Shown here piece after piece: positions 15,182-22,454 of a stretch of DNA of 22,454 nucleotides. The stretch is from IMG/VR virus record IMGVR_UViG_3300030099_007171, positions 1 through 22,454 of that record, one strand, 5' to 3'. How positions within the stretch are numbered: position 1 is the stretch's first letter; every line of letters begins with the position of its first letter. Under the pieces are notes generated by a model. The model saw only the letters and a list, made by a program, of their open reading frames with translations. It made no database searches and was not told the origin of the DNA. The position numbers and the translations under genes were made by a program. This stretch comes from a virus.

Positions 15182-15952
15182 ATGAAAAGGTTATACGAAT
15201 TCACCGTAAAGAAAAAGGAATCGGTCGAGAAGGAAGTCCAAGACGTAAATAAGGCTGGAGAAGAAATTACAGTCAAGAAAACTGTCGAGGAAGAGGTAGA
15301 AAAAAAGTTCTTCTTACGAAGACCAACTCGCGCAATGCTAGACGAAGGAGAACTTTATTATGGCGTAGAATTAGGCAAAGCTATTCGCGCTGGAATGATT
15401 ACTCGGCCGCTGCTGCATAAACGTTATACTAACGACGGAGGTATAATGAATGACCTCCAACAAAAAGCTTTCGACGAACTTACTAAAGAGCTTAGAGAGA
15501 TATATAAACAGCAGGAAGAGATTAACGTAATCGACGAAAAGAAAAGAACCAACGCTCAAAAGAAAAAGCATAAGGAGCTAGAGGATAAGGCTAAACCATA
15601 TCTTGAAACCATGAGAAGATATAACATGGCCGAAGAGTCTATCTTTGAAGATACCGCCGAATCTCGCGCTAGAAATAAAGCAATTTTGTGGTGGGTGTTG
15701 TTCATGTCATATAATGATGATGAGACTCCATTTTTTGACAAAGGAGAATTAGAAGATCGCATCGAAAAATATGATGAAATTGACGAAGGTCAAGATCCGT
15801 TTTTGACTTCTGTAGTAGGAGAGTTCACCTATAATATCAGCCTATGGTACTTCGCCCGTCCAAACAGTAAAGAACAATTCGAGGAATTGAAGAAAGGCGT
15901 CACTGACTTGGAAGAGGAGCCGGAGGAAAAAGAAGAGAAGAAAAAGAAATAG
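15182..15952 (+). CDS. Putative tail assembly chaperone, first gene
   Basis: 256 residues, highly charged (Glu/Lys-rich), starting MKRLYEFTVKKKESVEKEVQ. A central coiled-coil-like part (residues about 95-140: Q-K-A-F-D-E-L-T-K-E-L-R-E-I-Y-K-Q-Q-E-E) is followed by a more globular C-terminal part with A-I-L-W-W-V-L-F-M-S-Y and a lysine/glutamate tail (E-E-P-E-E-K-E-E-K-K-K-K). Position two genes before the tape measure gene is that of the upstream tail assembly chaperone. The usual -1 frameshift arrangement is not seen: shifting at the A-rich end gives a stop after three codons. No family motif was recognised, so the call is positional. Confidence 0.5.
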   Translation: MKRLYEFTVKKKESVEKEVQDVNKAGEEITVKKTVEEEVEKKFFLRRPTRAMLDEGELYYGVELGKAIRAGMITRPLLHKRYTNDGGIMNDLQQKAFDELTKELREIYKQQEEINVIDEKKRTNAQKKKHKELEDKAKPYLETMRRYNMAEESIFEDTAESRARNKAILWWVLFMSYNDDETPFFDKGELEDRIEKYDEIDEGQDPFLTSVVGEFTYNISLWYFARPNSKEQFEELKKGVTDLEEEPEEKEEKKKK

Positions 15953-15971
15953 TTTAGTTGTTAAAACCTTG

Positions 15972-15997
15972 GCCCCCCTTAATCGGGGGGCTTTTTT
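15972..15997 (+). terminator. GC-rich terminator-like hairpin abutting a start codon
   Basis: GCCCCCC (15972-15978), loop TTAATC, GGGGGGC (15985-15991), then six T (15992-15997), with ATG of the next gene at 15998. By structure it is a strong intrinsic terminator. The G-run lies seven bases before the ATG, where a ribosome site would be expected, so the hairpin could also hide it. No promoter is seen between the hairpin and the gene, so expression must come from read-through. Confidence 0.75.
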
Positions 15998-16993
15998 ATG
16001 GAAAGGCAGGAATTAAAATTAGTATTTTCGGAGATAGTCGAGGGATATTCCTTGACTCGCTCTGAACTATTCGGCGATTTAAAAATTAAACATATCAATA
16101 ACTATGATTCGGCGAAAACAGATATTAAAAATAATTACTATTTTGAAAAAGCCGTATCACAAGGACTGCCTAAAAGAGAAGAAAAAGTAGAATATTTGAT
16201 AAAAGAAAAACTCTGGGATCCTGAGAAAGATAAAGAGGCAGATAGATTAAAAGAAATGCTGAAGGGTATGAACAGGACGAAGTCAAAATTGTTCCTACAA
16301 GCTCAAATAGACGCTATAAAAAAAGATATAGTAAATAACGAAATGAAGTTAAGTAACATATTGGCTGAGAAAGAATCTGTTATAGGATTCACCGCCGAAG
16401 AATATGCTAACAGAAGAATCAACGAATACTATATGCACATATCTATTCTCGACGAAGAGGGTAAACAGCTTTTCGGCGAAAATGAATTTGATGAATTAGA
16501 ACAGGATCAAGTAAATGATATAATGCAGGTTTACGAAAAGAATAATCGTAAATTTAAAGCTGAAATTTTAAAAAAAATATCTTTAGCAGACTTTTTTACA
16601 AATATCTTTTATCTCTGCGAAGATAACGTATTTAATTTTTATGGCAAACCAGTAATAGATCTCACTTTTTACCAAATAGAAATATACAGTTACGGTAGAT
16701 ATTTCAAAAGTATTATACAGAACTCGGAAGAAAAGATACCCGACCATATAGTCGAGGATCCGGATAAACTGATAGAATGGGCCGAATCTAGCAAGAATGT
16801 AAAAGAAGTCCTTGAGAAGAGCTCTGGGGACGCAGAAAGCGGCGCTTCTAGCATCATGGGAGCCACGAAACAAGACTTGGCAAAAGCCGGAATAGATGAA
16901 AACCAAGATGTTATAGATTTGTCTCAAAAAGCCCAAGAAAAGGGCGGAAGACTCACTATGGAAGATATGATGAAATTGCACGGAGTCAAGTAA
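15998..16993 (+). CDS. Putative tail assembly chaperone, second gene
   Basis: 331 residues, helical and charged, directly before the tape measure gene. It contains M-L-K-G-M-N-R-T-K-S-K-L-F-L-Q-A-Q and a long mixed-charge segment to about residue 190, then an aromatic region (D-F-F-T-N-I-F-Y-L-C-E-D-N-V-F-N-F-Y-G-K-P-V) and a flexible C-terminus (S-G-D-A-E-S-G-A-S-S). It is in the same frame as the preceding gene but separated from it by three stop codons and a hairpin. The ATG at 15998 follows the T-run immediately; the next in-frame ATG (16255, codon 87) would remove a quarter of the protein, so 15998 is preferred. A role with the tape measure protein is inferred from place; no family was recognised. 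Confidence 0.55.
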   Translation: MERQELKLVFSEIVEGYSLTRSELFGDLKIKHINNYDSAKTDIKNNYYFEKAVSQGLPKREEKVEYLIKEKLWDPEKDKEADRLKEMLKGMNRTKSKLFLQAQIDAIKKDIVNNEMKLSNILAEKESVIGFTAEEYANRRINEYYMHISILDEEGKQLFGENEFDELEQDQVNDIMQVYEKNNRKFKAEILKKISLADFFTNIFYLCEDNVFNFYGKPVIDLTFYQIEIYSYGRYFKSIIQNSEEKIPDHIVEDPDKLIEWAESSKNVKEVLEKSSGDAESGASSIMGATKQDLAKAGIDENQDVIDLSQKAQEKGGRLTMEDMMKLHGVK

Positions 16994-16997
16994 AAAA

Positions 16998-17004
16998 GTG
17001 TAAT
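16998..17004 (+). promoter_or_regulatory. GTGTAAT element before the tape measure gene
   Basis: GTGTAATTTA lies seven bases before the GTG start at 17012. TTGCAC (16976-16981) lies 17 bases upstream of TGTAAT, giving a plausible promoter pair that overlaps the end of the preceding gene. No Shine-Dalgarno sequence precedes the GTG. Confidence 0.4.
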
Positions 17005-17011
17005 TTAATAC

Positions 17012-20000
17012 GTGGCGGAGAAGTTACGGGCAGAATTAGAGATACTAACGGCAAAGGCTGAAAAGGATTTAAAAAGGTTTGATAGATCTTTAGCTGGTGT
17101 CGAGAGAAGAATTACGTCTATGGGCGGCAAAGGAGGCAAGTCCCTAAAGCCTCTTGGAGAAGGTTTATCCGCCGCTACAGTAAATGCCAACGAGTTCGAG
17201 AAATCGATGGCAGCGGCGAATGCCCGTGTTATTGCATTCGGTGCTTCTGCTGGTCTGATAATGGCCGTCCAACGTGCGCTAAAAGAAACTGTCCGCGCTA
17301 CTATTGAAGTTGAAAAGTCTCTTGCTGATATTAACGTTGTATTAAATGCTAATAGTAAAAACCTGCAACAGTTCGGAGACAACCTTTTTAAAGTAGCAGG
17401 GCAGACCGGACAAGGATTTAAAACTGTAGCTACTGCTGCGACAGAATTAGCAAGGCAAGGTCTAGGGATGGAGAAAACTCTTCTCCGTACTAAAGACGCT
17501 CTCATTCTCACAAGGCTTACTGGAATGGGCGCTGAAGAAGCAGTGTCTTCCTTGACTGCTGCTGTTAACTCTTTTTCTAAAGCTGGAATTACGTCTGCAG
17601 AAGTGATTAATAAAATGGCAAAAGTCGATCAGGCTTTTGCTGTCAGCTCAGACGATTTAGCTAAAGCTATATCTCGAGTAGGTTCATCTGCAGTTGATGC
17701 CGGAGTTAGCATGGACGAACTTCTTGCTATCACAACCGCAGTACAACAGAGAACTGCTCGTGGCGGCGCAGTAATAGGTAACGCCTTCAAAACTATTTTC
17801 ACTAGAATCGGAAGAACTGACGTTCAGAAAAAGTTGTCTGATATCGGAGTAGCGACTAAGGATATGGCTACAGGAGCCATGCTCCCTGCAACAAAAGTAT
17901 TAGAAAATTTATCTAAAAAATTCCAAACTTTAGGCAAGACTCAACAAAACCAGATAGCAGAAAGCGTGGCTGGAGTTTTCCAAGTCAATATCCTGCGTGC
18001 TGCCTTAGGAGATCTGTCGAATAAATATGGAGTATATAATAGAGCTATAAGAGAGTCCGCTAGTGCTACTAACGAAGCTTACCTGAAAAACGAACAATTA
18101 AATAAAACTTTAGATGCGTTAACAAATAAAACTTTAGCTAATTTAACTAAAGCTGGATCTGCTATAGGCGGAGCAACTTTGCAGCCCGCTATAGAAAATG
18201 TTCTAAATTTAGTAAACAGCGCTATAGGAGCATTTGGCAAAGGAGGCAGGTTCGAAGAATTTGGCAAGGGCATAGGAAAAGATTTACTAGAAGGTATAGG
18301 TAAATTTATATCAGGTCCCGGGTTAGTTATATTAACTGCTGGGATTGTTAAGCTTGGAGCAAGCTTCGCAGGATTTGCTTTCGATGCGCTGAAAGGATTC
18401 GCGGCTTTAGGAAAAGAGGCCGCGAATAGAAAAGCTTTAGAAGCACAAATAACCGCAGAGCTGCAGAGACAGCCAAATATAATAAGACAAATAGAAAGAG
18501 GCGAACTATCTGCTGCTAACGCTGCTAGAGATATGTTGGCAGCCATGAAAGCTTCAAATCTAGAAGCTACAAAACTTGCCACAACTACTTCAAGAATATC
18601 TGCTAGTATGATGGGAATGGGCGCCCTTAGAAGACCCGGTCGAGCCCAAGGCTTTATTCCTAACTTCGCCGATCCAAATGCAGAAAGAGCTTCCGCCGCT
18701 ATGGGCGGATATAAAGCTGGCGCTATCAAAAGCATGAACATTCCGGGGCAGGGTTCTGTAATGTATAATAGCGCAGAAACTGTTAAGAGATTCCCGGGTA
18801 TGCAGCAGCCTGCTATTATGCCACCGCAAGGAAGCCGCGCTGGTTCTAATTATCAAAAAGCTTTCGGCGCTGCACACGGCTTTGATCCTTACGCCGCTGG
18901 TGGATTTGTCCCTAACTTCAACAAGATGAGCGTAAAGCAACTTTTTGGATTAGATAGAAACGCTAAAATTAGAGATATAAATGTAAACGAACAAAGGTCA
19001 AAACAGCTAGAAGATGCTGCGGCATCAGGAAGATTAAGGTTTGATGATTATAGCGATAATCCAGCGATAGCAGCTGCTGTTACAAGAGGTAAATTAAGAG
19101 CTCAAGGCACTAAAACAGAGCAAGTAGGTAAGAACTATACTCATAACGCAAGTTACCTAGGACTTTTAGGATTAGAAGGATCGCATCTGGGCACGAGCAC
19201 AACATCTCTTGGTAAAATAGCTAGATTTGCTGATGCAGGGCTAGATCCTAGATTATTGAAGAGAAAAGTTACCTTTACCCACATGCAATCTAAATCTATA
19301 AATGAGATAACTAAGGGTAGCACTCAGGTAAATAAATCTAAATTTTCTGATCTCATTTCGGAAAAAATGACAACCCCGGTGTCTCAAATAGCGAATGAGA
19401 TATTTCAACAAGCTTTAGGAAACGACCACGACATCGCAGTAGCTGATTTACAAAAACAATTTAAAGGAAACCACCAATTACTGCCTCCGGGTGCAGAAGG
19501 AAGTATATTTGAAGCGGCCGTTAACTTAGGATTATTAACGACTAAAAAAAGTCCGAAGGCAAGATTAGATGCCTTTGACCAAAGCACTAAAGGAGCCCAA
19601 AAACCTTTTGACTTTGAGGAGTCAGGAAGAGCCAAACCTCCTTTTAGAGAGACCTTTCACTTTGAGCCAAACCTTCTCTACGCAGACGCTAAAAGAACTA
19701 TAGATAATAAGAGCATGGGCACGCTAATTAAAAAGGCCTACAATCAACACATACCGGGACTACCCGGATTAGAGCTACTCGAAGGGGGAGCAACTGTCGC
19801 AAAGGGCGCGAAAAAAAGAAAAGCTTTAGGCCACGTTCCGAACTTCTCTCCGCTAGGAGACGCGATCACAAGAGAAAGAGCGGCCGGTGTTCCTAGGTCT
19901 GCTATTAGAGTTGGCGCAAGCGCTTCATTAAGAAGCTCGGGCAACCCAGCAGGACTCGGGGTATATAATACTATAGACGAACCAGCAGGTCTGCACCAAG

Positions 20001-22454
20001 GTATTAATAGGTCAAGAAGCATGGGTATAAATCCGAAGACTCATGGAGTGCCTAACTTCCAGTTTAGATCAACTTCCAACAGAGCTCAAACTTTTAGGCC
20101 TCATGAGCTTGGTCTAAGTCCAGTCGCAGAGTCTAAACAAGTTCAAGCTAACGATAAATTTGACAAAGGAAGTGAAAAGCTCACAAAAGCCGCTGGTAAA
20201 CTAGAAAAATCAGCGGCAGGAATGAACATGGGAATGGGCAAACTCATGGGGTTGACTTCTCTTGCTTATGGGCTAACGCCTGTAATGGGAAGTATGGGTA
20301 TGGAGGAAGATACTCAGAATAGGATGATGAGAGGGCTGACTGGACTGACAATGGCGCAAAGCCTAGGTATGTTTACGGGAGACTTCGGAGAATTTAACGA
20401 AGGCAGAAAAAACATGAAGTCACGTATCGCGAAATCACCAGCGGCCGGTCGACTTTCTTTCGGACAAAAGCTAGGTATGGGAGTAAAGGCAGGCTTCAAA
20501 AATATGCTAGGAATAGAAAAAGGAGGCAAGTTAGGATTTAAAGGGGCGGCGACAGGCGTCGGCAAGCTTGGATTTAAAGCTCTTCCTTTTGTCGGAACTG
20601 CGTTGTCTGTACTAGACATGACTACTGGAATTTTTGATAGTTTTTCTCAAGCAAGCGAAGAAGAAGAAAGGATGAGAAAACTTCAAGAAAAGCTAGCTGG
20701 AATCGAAGACAGTCCTATAAGGATGGCTACAGAAACAGGATTGTCGCAGCTTACTAATTTCGTAGGAGGTTTTGCTGGGGCTACAGGTCAACAAAGAGCG
20801 GCTGCTTTTTCGGATTTACAAAAAACTTTTGGTGGAGATTTTACAAAAAGTTTATCCAACGATGAGCTGACTAGATTTTCTTCTGCGTTTAAAGAATTCC
20901 AAGATTCTTTCTCTGGAGGTTCTGCTTCTGTAGAAGAAAAAGGCAAAGAGTTATCCAGAGTTCTAACGGAGTTAGCGGAAGCAGAGCAAGATGCAAAAGC
21001 CGCGACCTTAGACTCAATTAAAGCTGAGGAGATAAGAAATAAAATCCTAGAAGGCACTCCCGGCCTAATGAAAACCTCAGAGCCTAAAGAAGAGTTTGTA
21101 CGCCGGGAACTAACAGAAGATGAAAAAGCTCTGTTTAGAGTTTTGGGTCAAGAGCCGCCAGCTACTTCACGTGAGTCAATTGGATTTTTCACTCAGCAAG
21201 TCGAAGATACTAAAAAAATTAAAAGCCTTGTAGACATGCTTTTAGACCCAGAGTCTACAGGAGGCACTGCAATTAAAGGCGGTATAGCAGGCGTAAATCA
21301 AAGAATAGCAGATCGATTAAAAGAAACTGGGGGTCCGGTTACTCCAGAGGCTATAAGAAAAATACTTATTTCTTCGATGGGCGAAGCAGGTATGGACACC
21401 GACTTTCTCCATAGAGGCGTTTTTGGGATGCAGACAGGAGCATCTGGAGCTTTAGGAGCTGCCGGGCCTAGAGGACAACAAGCTCTTTTAGCAGAGTTAT
21501 TTAGAAGAGGCGCTGGGAATGAAGCGCAAATTAGACTTTTAATGTCTAAAGTTGAAGCACAAGATTTCAAGGGAGATCAAGGAGTAGGGTCAGCAAGAGA
21601 TAGAGGTATGGCGGCACAGAAAGCTCTAGACATAAGAATTGACAAAGAATTATACAAAACAAATTTAGATGAGCAAAAACTAACTCAAAAAACTAACTCT
21701 CTAAAAAGAGCGTATAATGACGCGCTTAAAGCTAGCACTCAAGGCATTTACGCTGAAAGTAGAATAAAACTTAGAGAGTCTAAACAAGCCTTACAAAATG
21801 CTTATGATAATAATACTAAAGAAGCTAGGAATGAAATTGAATTCATCACCAGAGACTTTGAAGTGCAGCGGCAGAACATAATAGCGGGCTTAAAAGGCGC
21901 GACAAAATCAGACAAGTTTCGGCAAGACGTATTTTTAGAAAGGTTAACGAAGACCGAGGGATTAGAAGGCAGAGATGCTGTCAACAGATTGGCGGAAACA
22001 CAAGCAAAGCTTAAAGACGCGGGAGCCGACGGCACTATGCAAAGAATTCTAAAAGCTGAAGAAGATATGCTCAAGGCTATCATAGCAAGAGATGATAAAC
22101 TAAGGGCCAATAATGCGATATTAACAAGAGAAGAAAACGCCTTGAATGCGGGTGTGCGTCAAGCAGAGATACAGTTAGAGATAGATCAACAAATATTAAA
22201 AAATAAATATAAATTTAATAGACGTTTAGAAATGCAAATAAAAAATCTAGAACATCAACTTGAAGTAGATAGAAATAGATTTTTAGATGTAGATTTAAAA
22301 TCAGGTAAAATAACGGCAGATGAATTTAGGTCTAGAAAAGCTTCTGAACGATCCAAAGGCAGAGATGCTAAAGGTATGGCTGGAGTGCCTATGGCTAGCT
22401 TCGGTGAAATAGTAGAAGAGTCTTTCAAATTTGGCCCGAGAGACGCGGCTGAAA
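17012..22454 (+). CDS. Tape measure protein, 3' end beyond window
   Basis: Starts at GTG 17012 (MAEKLRAELEILTAKAEKDL) and is open for 1814 codons to the window end. Residues about 60-330 look like the TP901-type phage tail tape measure core: A-A-A-N-A-R-V-I-A-F-G-A-S-A-G-L, E-K-S-L-A-D-I-N-V-V-L and T-A-V-Q-Q-R-T-A-R-G-G-A-V-I-G-N-A-F-K-T-I-F. Hydrophobic stretches follow near 428-465, 1070-1100 and 1180-1212. Residues 547-1016 hold four P-N-F motifs that bound distinct modules, one nuclease-like. From about 1540 the chain is coiled-coil-like. Tape measure proteins fix tail length inside the tube and often take part in DNA entry. The start is a GTG because no ATG lies before the conserved N-terminal part; it leaves 18 bases after the previous stop. 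The family call is strong; the internal modules are interpretation. Confidence 0.85.
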   Translation, partial: MAEKLRAELEILTAKAEKDLKRFDRSLAGVERRITSMGGKGGKSLKPLGEGLSAATVNANEFEKSMAAANARVIAFGASAGLIMAVQRALKETVRATIEVEKSLADINVVLNANSKNLQQFGDNLFKVAGQTGQGFKTVATAATELARQGLGMEKTLLRTKDALILTRLTGMGAEEAVSSLTAAVNSFSKAGITSAEVINKMAKVDQAFAVSSDDLAKAISRVGSSAVDAGVSMDELLAITTAVQQRTARGGAVIGNAFKTIFTRIGRTDVQKKLSDIGVATKDMATGAMLPATKVLENLSKKFQTLGKTQQNQIAESVAGVFQVNILRAALGDLSNKYGVYNRAIRESASATNEAYLKNEQLNKTLDALTNKTLANLTKAGSAIGGATLQPAIENVLNLVNSAIGAFGKGGRFEEFGKGIGKDLLEGIGKFISGPGLVILTAGIVKLGASFAGFAFDALKGFAALGKEAANRKALEAQITAELQRQPNIIRQIERGELSAANAARDMLAAMKASNLEATKLATTTSRISASMMGMGALRRPGRAQGFIPNFADPNAERASAAMGGYKAGAIKSMNIPGQGSVMYNSAETVKRFPGMQQPAIMPPQGSRAGSNYQKAFGAAHGFDPYAAGGFVPNFNKMSVKQLFGLDRNAKIRDINVNEQRSKQLEDAAASGRLRFDDYSDNPAIAAAVTRGKLRAQGTKTEQVGKNYTHNASYLGLLGLEGSHLGTSTTSLGKIARFADAGLDPRLLKRKVTFTHMQSKSINEITKGSTQVNKSKFSDLISEKMTTPVSQIANEIFQQALGNDHDIAVADLQKQFKGNHQLLPPGAEGSIFEAAVNLGLLTTKKSPKARLDAFDQSTKGAQKPFDFEESGRAKPPFRETFHFEPNLLYADAKRTIDNKSMGTLIKKAYNQHIPGLPGLELLEGGATVAKGAKKRKALGHVPNFSPLGDAITRERAAGVPRSAIRVGASASLRSSGNPAGLGVYNTIDEPAGLHQGINRSRSMGINPKTHGVPNFQFRSTSNRAQTFRPHELGLSPVAESKQVQANDKFDKGSEKLTKAAGKLEKSAAGMNMGMGKLMGLTSLAYGLTPVMGSMGMEEDTQNRMMRGLTGLTMAQSLGMFTGDFGEFNEGRKNMKSRIAKSPAAGRLSFGQKLGMGVKAGFKNMLGIEKGGKLGFKGAATGVGKLGFKALPFVGTALSVLDMTTGIFDSFSQASEEEERMRKLQEKLAGIEDSPIRMATETGLSQLTNFVGGFAGATGQQRAAAFSDLQKTFGGDFTKSLSNDELTRFSSAFKEFQDSFSGGSASVEEKGKELSRVLTELAEAEQDAKAATLDSIKAEEIRNKILEGTPGLMKTSEPKEEFVRRELTEDEKALFRVLGQEPPATSRESIGFFTQQVEDTKKIKSLVDMLLDPESTGGTAIKGGIAGVNQRIADRLKETGGPVTPEAIRKILISSMGEAGMDTDFLHRGVFGMQTGASGALGAAGPRGQQALLAELFRRGAGNEAQIRLLMSKVEAQDFKGDQGVGSARDRGMAAQKALDIRIDKELYKTNLDEQKLTQKTNSLKRAYNDALKASTQGIYAESRIKLRESKQALQNAYDNNTKEARNEIEFITRDFEVQRQNIIAGLKGATKSDKFRQDVFLERLTKTEGLEGRDAVNRLAETQAKLKDAGADGTMQRILKAEEDMLKAIIARDDKLRANNAILTREENALNAGVRQAEIQLEIDQQILKNKYKFNRRLEMQIKNLEHQLEVDRNRFLDVDLKSGKITADEFRSRKASERSKGRDAKGMAGVPMASFGEIVEESFKFGPRDAAE
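18650..20059 (+). repeat. Four dispersed P-N-F motifs in the tape measure protein
   Basis: Motifs: GFIPNFA (residues 547-553), GFVPNFN (631-637), GHVPNFS (940-946) and GVPNFQ (1012-1017), at bases 18650, 18902, 19829 and 20045. All are preceded by a short small-residue or charged stretch and divide the chain into modules of about 77, 302 and 65 residues. They are too regular in form to be chance, and the codons differ (CCT AAC, CCT AAC, CCG AAC, CCT AAC, with varied neighbours). Confidence 0.7.
19499..19699 (+). other. Possible PD-(D/E)XK nuclease-like domain within the tape measure protein
   Basis: Within the module between P-N-F motifs 2 and 3 there is a helix-like G-S-I-F-E-A-A-V-N-L with Glu834, a strand-like P-F-D-F with Asp867, and L-L-Y-A-D-A-K-R-T with Asp892 and Lys894. 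The order Glu ... Asp ... Asp-x-Lys, with 25 residues between the last two parts, is the usual arrangement of the PD-(D/E)XK fold, where Asp and (Asp/Glu)-x-Lys bind metal and the helix Glu assists. It is a pattern match by eye only. Confidence 0.4.

Noticed and set aside
15929-15965. Slippery-looking A-rich sequence at the end of the first chaperone-like gene, as for a -1 frameshift
   Set aside because: A -1 shift there meets a stop after about three codons, and the next gene is already in the same frame behind three stops, so a fused G/GT-type product cannot form.
17005-22110. Several open frames on the - strand opposite the tape measure gene
   Set aside because: They are antisense shadows of a continuous + strand frame with a clear tape measure core; they lack start signals and recognisable protein features.
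1-22454. tRNA genes, CRISPR arrays, insertion sequences and attachment sites
   Set aside because: Gaps between genes are short (the largest is about 130 bases at 14817-14949) and none shows a cloverleaf, spaced identical repeats or terminal inverted repeats with a transposase.

Overview
The window reads as part of the virion structural (late) region of a tailed double-stranded DNA phage. Every gene is on the + strand, packed end to start, with many one-base stop/start overlaps (TAATG). A tail tube-like protein and a very large tape measure protein are present and no contractile sheath gene is seen between the neck genes and the tube, so a long non-contractile (siphovirus-like) tail is the best guess. 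Base composition is AT-rich. Marine or other environmental origin is an inference from the style of the fibre proteins; nothing in the sequence identifies the host.

Layout. (1) Bases 2-1735: 3' part of a fibre gene with collagen-like Gly-X-Y stretches, two shaft-like motifs and four copies of a small beta module. (2) Bases 1735-9851: seven tandem paralogous genes, each encoding a LamG/concanavalin A-like jelly-roll domain between a conserved N-terminal leader and a conserved C-terminal domain, with nearly identical gene junctions. A small lipoprotein gene (6274-6507) sits inside this array. (3) Bases 9858-10418: a good sigma70-type promoter and two small fibre-associated genes. (4) Bases 10457-12915: four overlapping or adjacent genes in the position of head-tail connector, neck and tail-completion genes. 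(5) Bases 12980-14816: a tail tube-like protein with an Ig-like C-terminal domain and a 51-residue proline-rich protein, followed by an intrinsic terminator. (6) Bases 14950-16993: three genes in the position of tail assembly chaperones; a GC-rich terminator-like hairpin lies directly against the start codon of the third. (7) Bases 17012-22454: the first 1814 codons of the tape measure gene, still open at the window end.

How the genes fit together. Sections 4-7 would join head to tail, set tail length and build the tube. Sections 1-3 would supply host-binding fibres and their helpers. The two most unusual parts are the seven-copy lectin-like array with its embedded lipoprotein, which looks like an expandable receptor-binding repertoire with a possible receptor-masking partner, and the tape measure protein, whose middle is divided by four G-x-(V/I)-P-N-F type motifs into separate modules. 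One of these modules carries a residue pattern like a PD-(D/E)XK nuclease. A recurring GTGTAAT element stands before five genes that begin a new block and may be the phage late promoter. All functional calls come from reading the sequence, without database searches.
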